Below are positions 54,288 to 64,000 of a stretch of DNA of 64,000 nt, in pieces (the stretch's first letter is position 1; every line of letters begins with the position of its first letter). The stretch comes from Forficula auricularia (Eukaryota; Arthropoda; Insecta; Dermaptera; Forficulidae), in NCBI GenBank assembly GCA_024734495.1, contig JALMQS010000315.1, forward strand, positions 279,961 through 343,960. The letters run 5' to 3'. The position numbers and the translations under genes are program-made. Below the pieces are notes generated by a model, which saw only the letters and a program-made list of their open reading frames with translations, was not told the DNA's origin and did not search any database.

Positions 54288-54650
54288 TATTTATATTTCT
54301 GTAATAATATATATTTTTTTCACAATTAAATACTTTTTCGTACCAACTTAAAAACATTACAACAATTACCTGGATTAATTAATTCTTTATTATGATTATT
54401 AAATTCAATTCGATATCTTACGCTTATTAAAAACGTCATTTATTCAATTATCGATTATCATCACCTACCTATTAATTTCAATTTAACAATTAACACTAAA
54501 TTATCAATTTATTTATTTTTATGCAAGCTTCTAAAATTAAGTGTTCAATTAAATTGTGGTGGTTTCGATAGGTGATTACTGGACTGTTAATAATAAAAAT
54601 TAAATATCTTTCAAAAGGTGATAAATGAATATGTTTAGATTATTAGGTAA
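54288..54650. other. AT-rich intergenic DNA
   Basis: AT-rich, with a short diverged relative of 52990-53050 near 54330. Nothing else recognised. Confidence 0.4.
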
Positions 54651-55470
54651 AGAAATTAAAAAGAAGCAATTTGGGTTTAAATGATTTTATTAACAAATGG
54701 AAAAACAAGTAAAGTTTGAAGAAAACGATAACATTTTATTAAATTGATTTTTAAGATATAGGTCTTTGGTTATGTGTGGGTAGCAAATATTCCAGTTTAC
54801 AACGAAAGCTTGGGGGTTAATTATCCCTGAAGGCTTGATTGCGTTGTGGCAAATGGATACGGTCTGAATCTTCGCTGGAGATGATTAGCGAGGGAGAGCT
54901 GGATGCGAAAATTCAAAAACAGTAGGACTGAAACAACTGTTTCGGCTAGGCGAATAAAAGAGAGATATGCTGAACCGAAACCTTGTATTTATCAGAATAT
55001 ATACATATAGATGGAAGTGAGCTGCGTGGGGTTTTACGCAGGAAAGAAAATGGAGAATAGATAGTGCTCACAATGATTAGTGTGAATAAAGATACATATA
55101 AAGATGAGGCTTCGTAGAGGGTTGTGAACGGGGCCAAGCAAGGATAGTTGCCCAGCGGTGAAGTTGCGTTAGCGATAGTCGGAGGGAGCGAGGGGGTAGT
55201 GAGGAGACACAGTGTGGTCACGGCTTCTAGCACTGGCGAAGGCCAACTGGTCGACCGGCTGCTGGCTGGATACCAGTCGAGTGGGTGGTAAGAAGGGGCC
55301 GTTGGCGCGGGTGGACAGGGGTGGGGCGCTGGTGGACAGAGAGGGGCCTCTGGCGGTCAACCGAGGTACCGACCAAACACGGTCCCTCGACGATATTTTT
55401 AGTTCGGGCTAGTCATTCCCGGTAAGAAGTCGGACCTTTATACACAAAACATTTATAAGTAAAGATTAAA
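54651..55470. other. GC-richer block, possibly decayed LTR sequence
   Basis: The composition rises sharply between 54830 and 55440. Overlapping open frames on both strands (54946-55412) have no recognisable domain. The flank ATTTTATTAACAAATGG at 54681 could be an inverted polyadenylation region of an LTR on the minus strand, but no paired TG...CA ends are found. Confidence 0.3.
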
Positions 55471-56160
55471 ACATAAAGAATTTCTAAACATTAAGTAATA
55501 TCAATCAAAAGCCTACCTTATCGTCCGATCATTATATTCTTAAACTCTATCAATCAAGAGGCAACGCGGCAACATTTGGTTAAAACCCCGAGGGAATATG
55601 ATTTGCGGTTGATTGAATTTGAGAATGAAGAAAATAATCTGTGATTTCGGGCTTATATAATGTTCCGGGGGCCAAAATAAATATTTGAATAATCATTTGG
55701 TATTTCCCGGTTAATTAAATTTATTATTTTAAATTATTTTTGAAAAATAATTTTATCGAATTTTCCTATTAAAATGTTAAATGTATATTGTTAAATTAAT
55801 TAAAAAAGCGCGGCGTAGAAGAAGTTATTAAATTTGCAATTTTGAATTTTCAATAAAAATATGAGCTCATTTTGCCAGCTCCATGTATATAAAAATAAGA
55901 CCTTGAGTATCACCCGAGGGGTGAACCGCGGCCCTAATATCGTGTACACCTACTTCCACTTTCACTTTCATTTCCAAGTAGAAGACAATAGATGAAGGGG
56001 CACTATCTAATGAATTCCAAAATAATTCCACATAATTCAAAAGATGGTTTACACATAATTCCAATCGTGGTTCACCCCTCGGTCTCACCTATTGTTTTGT
56101 ATAAGACATAAATCACTAAAAGTTACAAATAATATCATCGAGCTTAATCAATATAATTAT
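55471..56160. other. intergenic DNA, no gene called
   Basis: Bases 55555-55680 are mixed in composition, the rest AT-rich. The two phrases ACCCGAGGGGTGAACC and GGTTCACCCCTCGG at 55912 and 56069 are inverted, giving a 160-base fold-back loop. The minus-strand open frame between them has no known family. Confidence 0.4.
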
Positions 56161-56318
56161 TACCAAAATTGTGGCAATTTAAAAATGATATATTAGGGAT
56201 ATACCTATATTTCTATATATAGATATAGGTATATATAATTTCAAACAATATTTTTATTTTTAACAATTAGAACTTTTCCATAGCAACTTAAAAAAAAAAA
56301 AAAAAAAAAAATAAAGTA

Positions 56319-56510
56319 GGTGGGTCGGGTAGGCTAGGCGGTAGCATGTCAGCCAGCTAACCAAGAGGACCCGAGTTCGAATCCGGCTCGAGGCATCCGG
56401 CTAAAATCTGACTCCCGAGGTAGAGACAAATTTAAATAAAATAATTAGTATCGTAAATGGCTTATGGCTGGAAAGGCCGAAAAGCCAAAAAAAAAAAAAA
56501 AAAAAAAAAA
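56319..56510 (+). mobile_element. tRNA-derived SINE, copy 4
   Basis: Head GTCGGGTAGGCTAGGCGG with B box GTTCGAATCCGG; tail TTATGGCTGGAAAGGCCGAAA and a long A run. Target duplication AAAATAAAGTA at 56308-56318 and 56511-56521. It stands tail to tail with copy 5. Just left of it, at 56165-56240, is an inverted TATATCCCTAATATATC head. Confidence 0.88.
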
Positions 56511-56525
56511 AAAATAAAGTAAAGA

Positions 56526-56713
56526 TTTTTTTTTTTTTTTTGTTGGCTTTTCGGCCTTTCTAGCCATAAGCCTAATTACGATACTAGTTATTTTTTTTTT
56601 AATTTGTCTCTACCCCTGGGGGTCAGATTTTAGCTGGATGCCTCGAGTCGGATTCGAATCCGGGTCCCCTAGTTAGCTCGCTGTCACGCTACCGCCTAGC
56701 CTATCTGCCCCCC
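56526..56713 (-). mobile_element. tRNA-derived SINE, copy 5 (minus)
   Basis: A T run at 56526-56541, then GGCTTTTCGGCCTTTCTAGCC, the inverted B box GGATTCGAATCC, and an end at GCCTATCTGCCCCCC. With copy 4 it forms a nearly uninterrupted inverted repeat of about 190 bases per arm. Confidence 0.9.
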
Positions 56714-56804
56714 AAGAAAATTTTTACGATCCGATTTTTACATATTTGAGAAAAAATATATATGTCTGTCCAAATTGGGGGGATGGATGGTTGATGAATA
56801 TAAC

Positions 56805-57000
56805 CAATCGACTTGATTGGGGAATAATAGAATTGAAATAATTATCGGAAAAGAGGTTTTTTTATCTAATTAGATTTTTCCTCTTATTAAAAACAAGGAC
56901 ACTCGATGGTGGAGAAGTAATCTCCGGAATCGAAGCAAAAAAATACAATGTATACATTAATTAATGTAAAATAATTGGTTTAATAAAATTTATAAAAAAA
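56805..57000 (-). repeat. solitary HINE-1 core unit
   Basis: GGAAAAGAGGTTTTTTTATC through AATAATTGGTTTAATAAAAT is one copy of the 200-bp unit with GGAGAAGTAATCTCC intact. No HINE-1 ends are nearby. TGTCTGTCCAAA occurs on both sides (56763 and 57002), suggesting either a target duplication or a local repeat. Confidence 0.72.
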
Positions 57001-57770
57001 ATGTCTGTCCAAAATGGACTATGTTCCAGAGAACAATAAAATAAAAAATAAAAAAACCCATCCAAGAATATGTCACAACATACTCTGCTTAACTATTGTG
57101 ATCATACATTTGATAATAGATTAGTTCAATCATCCAATACCTATGTTTTTTTCTTAGTCAAAAGTTTGCCGTCTTGTTTATTTTCCACTTTGAATTTTTC
57201 TTTCCCTTTTAATATTCTTTGAATATTAACTCGGTTGTACTGTGATACAGATAGGAATTGTCTTATTTATCCATAGAGATAATAGAATTCACAATATTCC
57301 TTTTCGAGCGTTTTCTTTCAACCCTTCTACTATGTATTTCGAACATCTTAACCAGTTCCTTATCTTACAATCTGTTTGTTTGAAAAGGCATTATGTAATC
57401 TGAAACAGAGAAAACGCCCCCGCATTCCATACAAAAGAATATATTATATTCCATTTTATCAATATAATAGTTTTGGGATTCTATCTATATCTCTATGTTT
57501 GTGGTTAAGTCTTTATTATCCATCTTTTTTTTCTCTCTCTCTCCCTTTTATTCACCTCTAAATAATTATTTCGTTTCGTTTCATTCATCAAAGTATAAAG
57601 GAAGAGAAATAAAGTAAAAAAAAAAAAAATTGAAATTAGATGGATTTTACATCTAATTAAATAAAGAAAGAAAAAAAAGGGCTTTCTTGAAAAAAGAAAT
57701 AAATAAAAAAATTTCGAAATGTTATTATTCTATACCACACAGACAAGTCAAATTTTACTAATTGTTTAAA
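57001..57770. other. AT-rich intergenic DNA, nothing recognised
   Basis: CT-rich patch at 57525-57555 and an A run at 57618-57630. No repeat relative and no coding frame with a known family. Confidence 0.38.
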
Positions 57771-58480
57771 TCCAAAAAGGGGATTTCTAAGGGTTGATTA
57801 TCAGTGGACTGTAGGTGTGCCGGATGGAATGGGTAGATTTTTTTTAGGGCCTCCACATCTCCCCTTATAGCCCTCCGATCCTCCCACTCAGGATCCTGTT
57901 GAGTGGCTCAGGGTGTGGCCACAGCAGAACGGTGTGAAACCTTAGTATGCCGAGACCAAGAATAAAATAATAATAATAACAAATAAAAAGGGAATAATAT
58001 TGTAGTTAAACCGGGTGTAAGTGAGAACACTCAATAAAGAACACTTCACATATAAAATTACTATCGCCTTTATTATAAATAAATACAATAAATGAACCTA
58101 TTTAAGCAAATGGTGACGAGTAGGCTTAAATAGCACAGGGTTGGTTTCGGGAGAAAATTAGATGGTACGTGGCAGGGTGTTTTATAATAAGAAAAGGAAC
58201 AGATAAGAAGCAGAATCGGTGGTCGAGAGAATATGGTCCAGGAGAGTAACAGGGGTCAGATCAGAGAGAGAAGGGGCGTTAAGAGTAAGCAGGGGTTGTC
58301 GCAGGTAGATCAAATAAAGGATAAGGATAAATAAGAAAGTCGTGCGCTCAATGAATAATCAGATTCAACTGAGGTTAAGGGCGACCAAGAACGACCCAGA
58401 GGGGCGGTGGACAGAAGTGGGGAGGAGGAGAAGCTTCCAATCCCGGCAAGGTTCAATTTGAATTTAACCACTAATCAAGA
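57771..58480. other. GC-richer block of unknown origin
   Basis: Two parts: 57790-57960 (with GCCTCCACATCTCC and CTCAGGGTGTGGCC) and 58130-58440, purine-rich on the plus strand. CGCCTTTATTATAAATAAATAC at 58064-58085 could be an inverted polyadenylation site. I cannot place it in a family. Confidence 0.3.
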
Positions 58481-58730
58481 AATAAAAATTTTCATAAATA
58501 AATTAATATGCTAATATTTTGACGACTTTCCCTTATCCCTGCCATCTTTCCTATATTTTTTGAACCGTCAGAGTCGCCAACAATAAAATTTTTCTCTAAA
58601 CATATGGCAGCCATGACAATGAAAAAACTATAACTCGCAAAATTCATTAAATAACTTGAAAAAAAATGATCTTTACCTTTACATATAACTCATCAATTAT
58701 TGAAGATAAGATACATTCTTCAATTTATTT

Positions 58731-59376
58731 TTAGTACCTGGTGGCACCGAGCGATGCTCGGTAACTTTTTCTTCAGTTAAAATCTTTATTTTAATATTAT
58801 TTTTAATTTAAAATTCTGATAAAAAGGTCGATTTTTATTTGAGAGCCGTTTTCAAATTTAAAAAAATACAAATATATATAGTATATTAATTGTTGTCTTT
58901 CTTTCAGCTTAATTCAATTATACATATTTCAAATTTGCCGCGCCGCAATTTATTCAATAAATTCTATTTATAAAATACATAGCTATATATAATATATTCA
59001 ATTATTTCCACACTTATAATAAAGTCTAATTCAAAAATATTCATTTTAGTAAAAGTAAAAAGCAAAGATTTTTAATATATTTCTATGGTCTACTGGTAAA
59101 GTCTATGCATTTGGCGCAAGAGGTTCTAATCTGACATGCGGCAAATCATTTTTTTTTTGAGATTTTCATCTATCAATAATTACTTTAATTAAGAAAAAAT
59201 CAATTAAGATGAATTTTGATGAGGTCCAGACCTAGCCAGATCGTTTTCTTATCCTCAAAACTTGTTAATAGATTTTTGTTTCATCAAAATCGGTAGGGCC
59301 GTTTCCAAAATAGATATACAAATATATATATATATATAAATAAATATACAATTTTTGCTCGTTTAATAAGAGTAGA
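58731..59376 (-). mobile_element. HINE-1 copy G, shortest complete copy
   Basis: On the minus strand A|TCTACTCTTATTAAACGAGC starts at 59376 and the hairpin ACCGAGCATCGCTCGGT (58746-58762) is followed by CCACCAGGTACTAA. The core is not the 200-bp unit but a block with CATATTTCAAATTTGCCGC and a tRNA-like stretch (59085-59150), also seen in the family-3 element at 15184-15835. At 646 bases it lacks the G-rich tract. Confidence 0.76.
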
Positions 59377-59417
59377 TTAAATTTTATCGTCTCTAACAGT
59401 AGAAATTCTATAGCAGG

Positions 59418-59780
59418 CTAACATATAACAGACTAACAGGCATTTTGACAAAACAATTATTATCTCAAAAAATATAATTTTTTCGATGTTCACTTATTGG
59501 GGCTTTTTTGTAGACCGAAATGCCATGGTTGCGCTCAATTTTTACTTTACCATACAGGGTATGGTCAGGTATTGTCATCGTGCATGAAAAAAGTGTTTTT
59601 TCCTTCTTTTTTTCGAAATATCTCAAAAATGGCTTGAACTATTTTGATTAAAAAAATTGAGCAAAACCATGGCATTTCGGTCTACAAAAAAGCCTCAATA
59701 AGTGAACATTGAAAAAATTATATTTTTCGAGATAATAATTGTTTTGTCAAAATGTCTGTTAGTCTGTGCATTACAAAATT
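59418..59780. repeat. fold-back with a nested CAGGGTATGG segment
   Basis: Arms of about 110 bases run from CAGACTAACAGGCATTTTG to its inverse ending GTCTGTTAGTCTG and include ACCGAAATGCCATGG. The centre (59540-59650) holds TACCATACAGGGTATGGTCA and TTTTTCGAAATATCTCAAAAATGG. That segment reappears inverted at 60283-60372. Confidence 0.82.
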
Positions 59781-60433
59781 TTTGTGGACGAGCTAGCTCA
59801 AAAACTAGTGTGAATATCGAAACCAAATTTCACACTTAGTTTTGGTCCATGGAGATTAAGAGCTGATTATACCTACATGATTATAAATAATTTTATTAAA
59901 TATTAAATATAAATGAAGGACCAGGTTATATGGTAAAGTCAAGTGGATGGTCACATCAGAACACGTCAGCTTATTTTAATTTTCTCAAATATGTAAAATT
60001 CGAAATTATCGATTGGTTAAATATAATCTAAAAATATTCTTATTAATAGATTTGGTCCTTAGAATGTATTTAATGTGAAAACAAATGTACGTCCATTTTA
60101 ATTAGGAAAGAAATGTATTTATGATTCAATAATGATCTTAAATCTTTTAAAATAAGATGAGCTGTTTAATGTTAGGGAGATTTAACTCTTGTTAGAGCAG
60201 ATGTATTTTTCTTAATAGAAATAGCGTGAGTGGGAATATATTCGAAACGAAACGAAATGTTGATGTGTTAGGAATTTTCAACCGTTTTTGAGATATTTTG
60301 AAAAAAATAAGCAAAAAAATACTTTTTTCATGCAGGATTATAATACTTGACCATACCCTGTATGGTAAAGACAATCAAAAAATTTTAACTTAGGATATAT
60401 CTAAATGCAATTGATCTATACAAAATTATAGCT
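59781..60433. repeat. dispersed blocks, no gene
   Basis: Bases 59870-59985 match 37401-37515. Bases 60283-60372 are the inverted relative of 59545-59645 and contain the palindrome ACCATACCCTGTATGGT. The remainder is AT-rich with no coding frame. Confidence 0.6.
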
Positions 60434-61272
60434 CACAGGTGGCCACAACGTGGCTCGCGAGCCGCATGCGGCTCTTGAACCCTCTTGATTAATACTGATT
60501 TTAAAAAGTACAGTGTGTGGCATAAAGATCTACCACATTTTGAAGAGGTATAAAAAAAATGAAAAAAATTAACTAGAGAAAAAACTGAATATATTTTTGA
60601 AAAAAAAAACATAAAATAATTTTTTTAAATGTGTTTTAAACATTATATCAAACGAAAAAAAGGTGTGTGTGTGGGGGGGGGGGGGGGGGGTTAAAAATGA
60701 AAATTCTAGCCCTTTCGAGCAAATTCAACAAAATTTTGTATACATATTCTGTGGACCATCAGAAGGGCAGAAATGCAAAAACTAACCACCCAAAATGAGA
60801 GGAGGGTCAAAAATGAAAATTCTAGCCCTTTCGACCAAACTATGTATACAAAAATTTGGTTGAGTTTGGTCAAAAGGGCTAGAATTTTTTTTGCCCCCGC
60901 CCCCTTTTTCTTTGTTAATGTTTCAAAAAACATTAAAAAAAAAATTTCATTTATTTTCTTTTCAAAAAAATATTTAGGTTTTTTTTTCTAGTTAAATTTT
61001 TTCATTTTTTATATCTCTTCAAAATGTAGTAGATTAAATGCCCCACCCTGTATAATAATTAAATTTAAAAAATAATAATACAAAAATTAAATTAATATGT
61101 AATTTGTAATGTTATAAGTAGAGCAAAAAAATATATGTTACTTCATTTAAGTATATTTTATAAAATAAAAAAAATGTGTCATTTTTTTAATAAAACATTA
61201 ATTTATACCCAAACAATGTGGTAGAGTTTTATAAATTTGCGGCTCCAAAGTTAAGGTTAGTGGCCACCCCTG
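60434..61272. mobile_element. non-autonomous hAT element hosting a MITE
   Basis: CACAGGTGGCCACAACG faces TTAGTGGCCACCCCTG, and TTATAGCT is duplicated at 60426-60433 and 61273-61280. The left end continues GTGGCTCGCGAGCCGC, typical of a widespread hAT group. Without the nested MITE (60511-61050) the element is about 300 bases, AT-rich and non-coding. Confidence 0.86.
60511..61050. mobile_element. mariner-type MITE, complete
   Basis: TA-CAGTGTGTGGCATAAAGATC faces ATGCCCCACCCTG-TA, with inverted repeats of about 130 bases (CTACCACATTTTGAAGA against TCTTCAAAATGTAGTAGAT). The centre has a 20-base G run at 60671-60690 and two 120-bp units related to 37165-37400. It inserted at TA inside the hAT element. 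A truncated relative lies at 43141-43265. Confidence 0.84.
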
Positions 61273-61324
61273 TTATAGCTCATTAATTGTTTTCGATAGC
61301 TTTTGTATATAATATTTTAGTTAA

Positions 61325-61515
61325 GGGGGGTCAGATAGGCTAGTCGGTAGCGTATCATCCTGCTAACCAAGTGGTCCCGGGTTCGAATCCGACTCGAGGC
61401 ATTCGGCTAAAATCTGACCCCCGGAGTAGAGACAAAATTTAAAAAATATATAGTATCGTAAAATGGCTTATGGTTAGAAAGGCCGAAAAGCCAAAAAAAA
61501 AAAAAAAAAAAAAAA
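61325..61515 (+). mobile_element. tRNA-derived SINE, copy 6
   Basis: GGGGGTCAGATAGGCTAG head, GGTTCGAATCC B box, ATCTGACCCCC after the tRNA-like part, and a TATGGTTAGAAAGGCCGAAA tail with about 23 A residues. I find no clear target duplication. The head GGGGGTCAGAT is exactly complementary to ATCTGACCCCC. Confidence 0.88.
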
Positions 61516-62148
61516 TCAATTCTGATTTTCTGCATTTTTTGAACGGGAATTTTATTCTCTAGATTGCTTCAATTGACGAACAAATAATACATCGTATCGA
61601 GACAATTAAGCTTTCTTTTTACCGTTTATACGTATATCTCTAATAAATAAATATTACAGGGCTTAAAACAAAGTTAATTACATTTATTTGTTTCAATTCT
61701 GGGTGGAATAAAACCCTCTTTGATTTGCTCTTAATAAAAGTAAATTGCTTTTTTTTTTTAATTTGAAACCCTTCTCTGCTACATTAGAAGAATAAGATGG
61801 AATAATAAATCAGCGGGGGGTAGAATCAAGGGTTGAAAAAAAAGATTACTCGGGGTAAAATTGGCACCGAGTCGGTTCTTGAGGTAAGCACGCACGTACG
61901 TAACTTAAGGAACATGGCCAATGTGAATACGCCCACGCCTTATTCAGCCACCAATTCAACCCTGATGACACCGAAAAAGAGCAAATAAAAATAAATGAAA
62001 GCCAATCGAAATCCGATAATAAATCCTTTTTCTCATCTCCGCACAATCAGCTGCAAATTTGAATTATTTCTATTATAAACTTTTAGAGGATTTTAATGTT
62101 TTCTCTAATCATTTATACTCGTACATGTAAATAAATACAATCACGGGT
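61516..62148. other. single-copy-looking intergenic DNA
   Basis: No repeat relative. A minus-strand frame of 66 codons at 61846-62046 has no domain I recognise and no second line of support. Confidence 0.4.
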
Positions 62149-62622
62149 TAGGGGGTTTTTGGGGGTGAAAATTCGATCTCTCACGGTCTCATCTTCGACA
62201 AAATTGTTTTTGGTGGGTTTTTTTAGTAATCAAATTAATTATTCTCAGGTAGAAAAATTCCATTCTTAGAGTTTTAAAAAAGGCTTGCCTTTTACTATTG
62301 TACCCAGACAACAATAGGTTGAGGTAATTCATTGTTCTCAAAGGCCTTGAAGAACTATTGTGATTGTGGATTTTAACATATTTTGTTCTCCCTAAACGTT
62401 AGAAATATTAATAATCGAGGGGTTGAGCGGGGTGGAGTGTGTGGGGGGGGAGGGGTGTACAGTGGGCGAATATTATATATATTTGTATTTTTTAATTTGA
62501 AAGCGGCTCTAAAATAAAAATCGACATTTTTATCAGAATTTTAAATTAAAAATAATATTAAAATAAAACTTTTAACTGAAGGAAGACGTTACCGAGCATC
62601 GCTTGGTGCCTCCAGGTACTAT
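62149..62622 (+). mobile_element. HINE-1 copy H, 5' truncated and compact
   Basis: Bases 62149-62412 match 280-545 (TCTCACGGTCTCATCTTCG, TTGAAGAACTATTGTGATTG), then a short G-rich tract, then 62460-62622 matches 1145-1310 with the hairpin ACCGAGCATCGCTTGGT at 62591-62607 and CCTCCAGGTACTA. Relative to copy A it lacks the first 88 and the middle 545 bases. Confidence 0.76.
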
Positions 62623-64000
62623 GTATTTAACCTAAAAATTATGAAAAAAATTATATCACTAGGTACACTTGGATATTTCAAGAAATATTTATATATTTTA
62701 ATTTTTTATCACAATTCTGCTTTTGAAAATAATTACGCAATAATTTCAGTAGAAACAGCTGAAAAATCATGATTAGGCTTATAAATAAAATAAAAATCTT
62801 CCAATATACTTATATATATATTGAATTAATTTAGGTGTGAGTTGGACTCTCATATAGGAGTGTATTTTATGTTTTGTGTTTAATATGGCCCTTGACTCCC
62901 TCGGGGAGTTCCCTTTGGCCTCTAGACTCAGGACTAATAAATTTCAGGATGTCTTGCAGAATGAGAAGGGTGTGTCAAGAGGGCAGAGGGAGAGGGGGGT
63001 GGTAAATTGGAAAAGACAGATAGAGAGGGGTTGGTAACAAGGGGCGGAAGGTCAAGTGGACCCAGCTGGCTTGGCTGGCAAACGACATAACCACTTTCCC
63101 TATCTCTTTCACTTTAAATATATATACGACCATTATTTGACCAATTCGATGTCTCTGTATGACAAATTACTTCCTTCAAATAACAATTCATTCTTTTTCT
63201 AGTTAGAAGGGCTTAAAATCTGACCTGATTTGTGCATATTACTTTAACTAGCTAACTTTTTAAAACATTTTGAATTGATTATTTAAGTAAGTTTGCAGGT
63301 ATTTGGACAGGAAGGTGTAAATCAAAAAATTGTCATTGATTTTTGCGACGTTTCGCTAGCTTTATTCTGGCTTCATCAGGCTTCTAAAAAATATACAAAA
63401 AACAGAGTTACAGAGAAATCAACAAGTCCCATCATTTCTTTTTTCTATTATGCTGGTTGGAAATATCAGCAATTATCAATTTTGCCCTATATGGCAAAAA
63501 TAAATAAAATAAAATTTGTTGTTTAAAATAGTATAATTATTGAATTCGGTCTTGTGTATAACAATGCGGTTAAACAAGTTTGAATTTTATTATTAAGTTA
63601 TATAATTTAAAGTCAAATAACGAATAATGATATTATTTAAACAATATTTTGTACTTTGAAAATTCGTCAAAGAGCCATTTCTCTGAATGAATAAAATTAA
63701 ATATTTATATAAGATATATATAAATTATTGTTCATTCTGTTGTTGATTACTCTCAACAACAACGACACTTAATCACACTGAACGATAATCGATAAATAAT
63801 AATTCAACGGTAAACGATAAAAAAAACAACGAAACAGAGCATATACACTCTTCTTCACTTCACCATCTTGCCACGTTTCCTATTCTTAAAAGCTCCACGT
63901 GTCCGAATGAGTTTTCAACTGACTTCCTTTCGAGTAGAGTGCTCTGTTTAGACACCAGGCTCTCGGAGCATTTAAAGAAGTTTTTTTAGTAATAAAATTG
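62623..64000. other. intergenic DNA with one Penelope-type phrase
   Basis: GCGACGTTTCGCTAG followed by GGCTTCATCAGGC at 63342-63381 is the kind of tail found in Penelope-like elements, without coding sequence. The rest (62623-63290, 63540-64000) has no relative in the window and no defendable gene. The last 150 bases are less AT-rich and might be the edge of something cut by the window end. Confidence 0.4.

Noticed and set aside
54946..55412. overlapping frames on both strands in the GC-richer block
   Set aside because: GC-richer DNA has fewer stops; no motif on either strand and no support for exons.

Overview
The window reads as gene-poor, AT-rich nuclear DNA of an animal, most likely an arthropod and probably an insect. 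The evidence is indirect: long AT-rich stretches, microsatellites, tRNA-derived SINEs, a Jockey/CR1-type LINE tail, a Penelope-like element with a GIY-YIG remnant, a mariner transposase remnant, a DUF4817-type transposase remnant, hAT-like miniature elements and many non-autonomous Helitron-like elements. I see no intact protein-coding gene and no host exon I can defend. All coding signal is decayed transposon protein.

The dominant component is a Helitron-like family, here called HINE-1. It starts with TCTACTCTTATTAAACGAGC, normally preceded by A, and ends with the hairpin ACCGAGC-ATC-GCTCGGT followed by CCTCCAGGTACTA. Eight copies are recognisable: 192-1310, 7434-9882, 11832-12818, 25272-28955, 43266-44361, 47433-48697, 58731-59376 and 62149-62622. 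They differ in their cores, which carry 200-bp tandem units, G-rich tracts, a tRNA-like block or large nested insertions. A second hairpin family (GCAACG-ATC-CGTTGC; 7846-9515, 32625-33232, 41888-42740), a third (15184-15835, 30868-31390, 29405-29765, 9970-11310) and two classic TC...CTAG-type Helitrons (17446-18523 minus, 41477-42972 plus) complete this group.

Other layers, left to right: six tRNA-headed SINEs of one family, most with 11-13 bp target duplications; a mariner element on the minus strand, internally deleted and split by insertions (14345-16216); a fold-back family with GAAGTCGG-containing arms (16217-17100, 37795-38745, 49160-50515); a 14-unit minisatellite (18785-19750); a solo LTR (20994-22304) inside a 65-bp minisatellite; a Penelope-like remnant (23003-23965); a 1.1-kb palindrome (26220-27349); four copies of a long-TIR transposon with DUF4817-like remnants (29949-31704, 45127-47097, 51577-52964 and fragments at 37517-39880); a LINE tail (33669-34470); an LTR followed by a possible primer-binding site (36193-36987); a 776-bp element with 325-bp terminal direct repeats and a target duplication (45265-46040); a solo LTR with GATT duplication (53820-54283); and a hAT element hosting a mariner MITE (60434-61272).

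Nesting is the main theme. Several insertions can be dated relative to one another because an uninterrupted relative of the target lies elsewhere in the same window. Boundaries are by eye and are usually good to a few bases where target duplications are quoted, otherwise to tens of bases.
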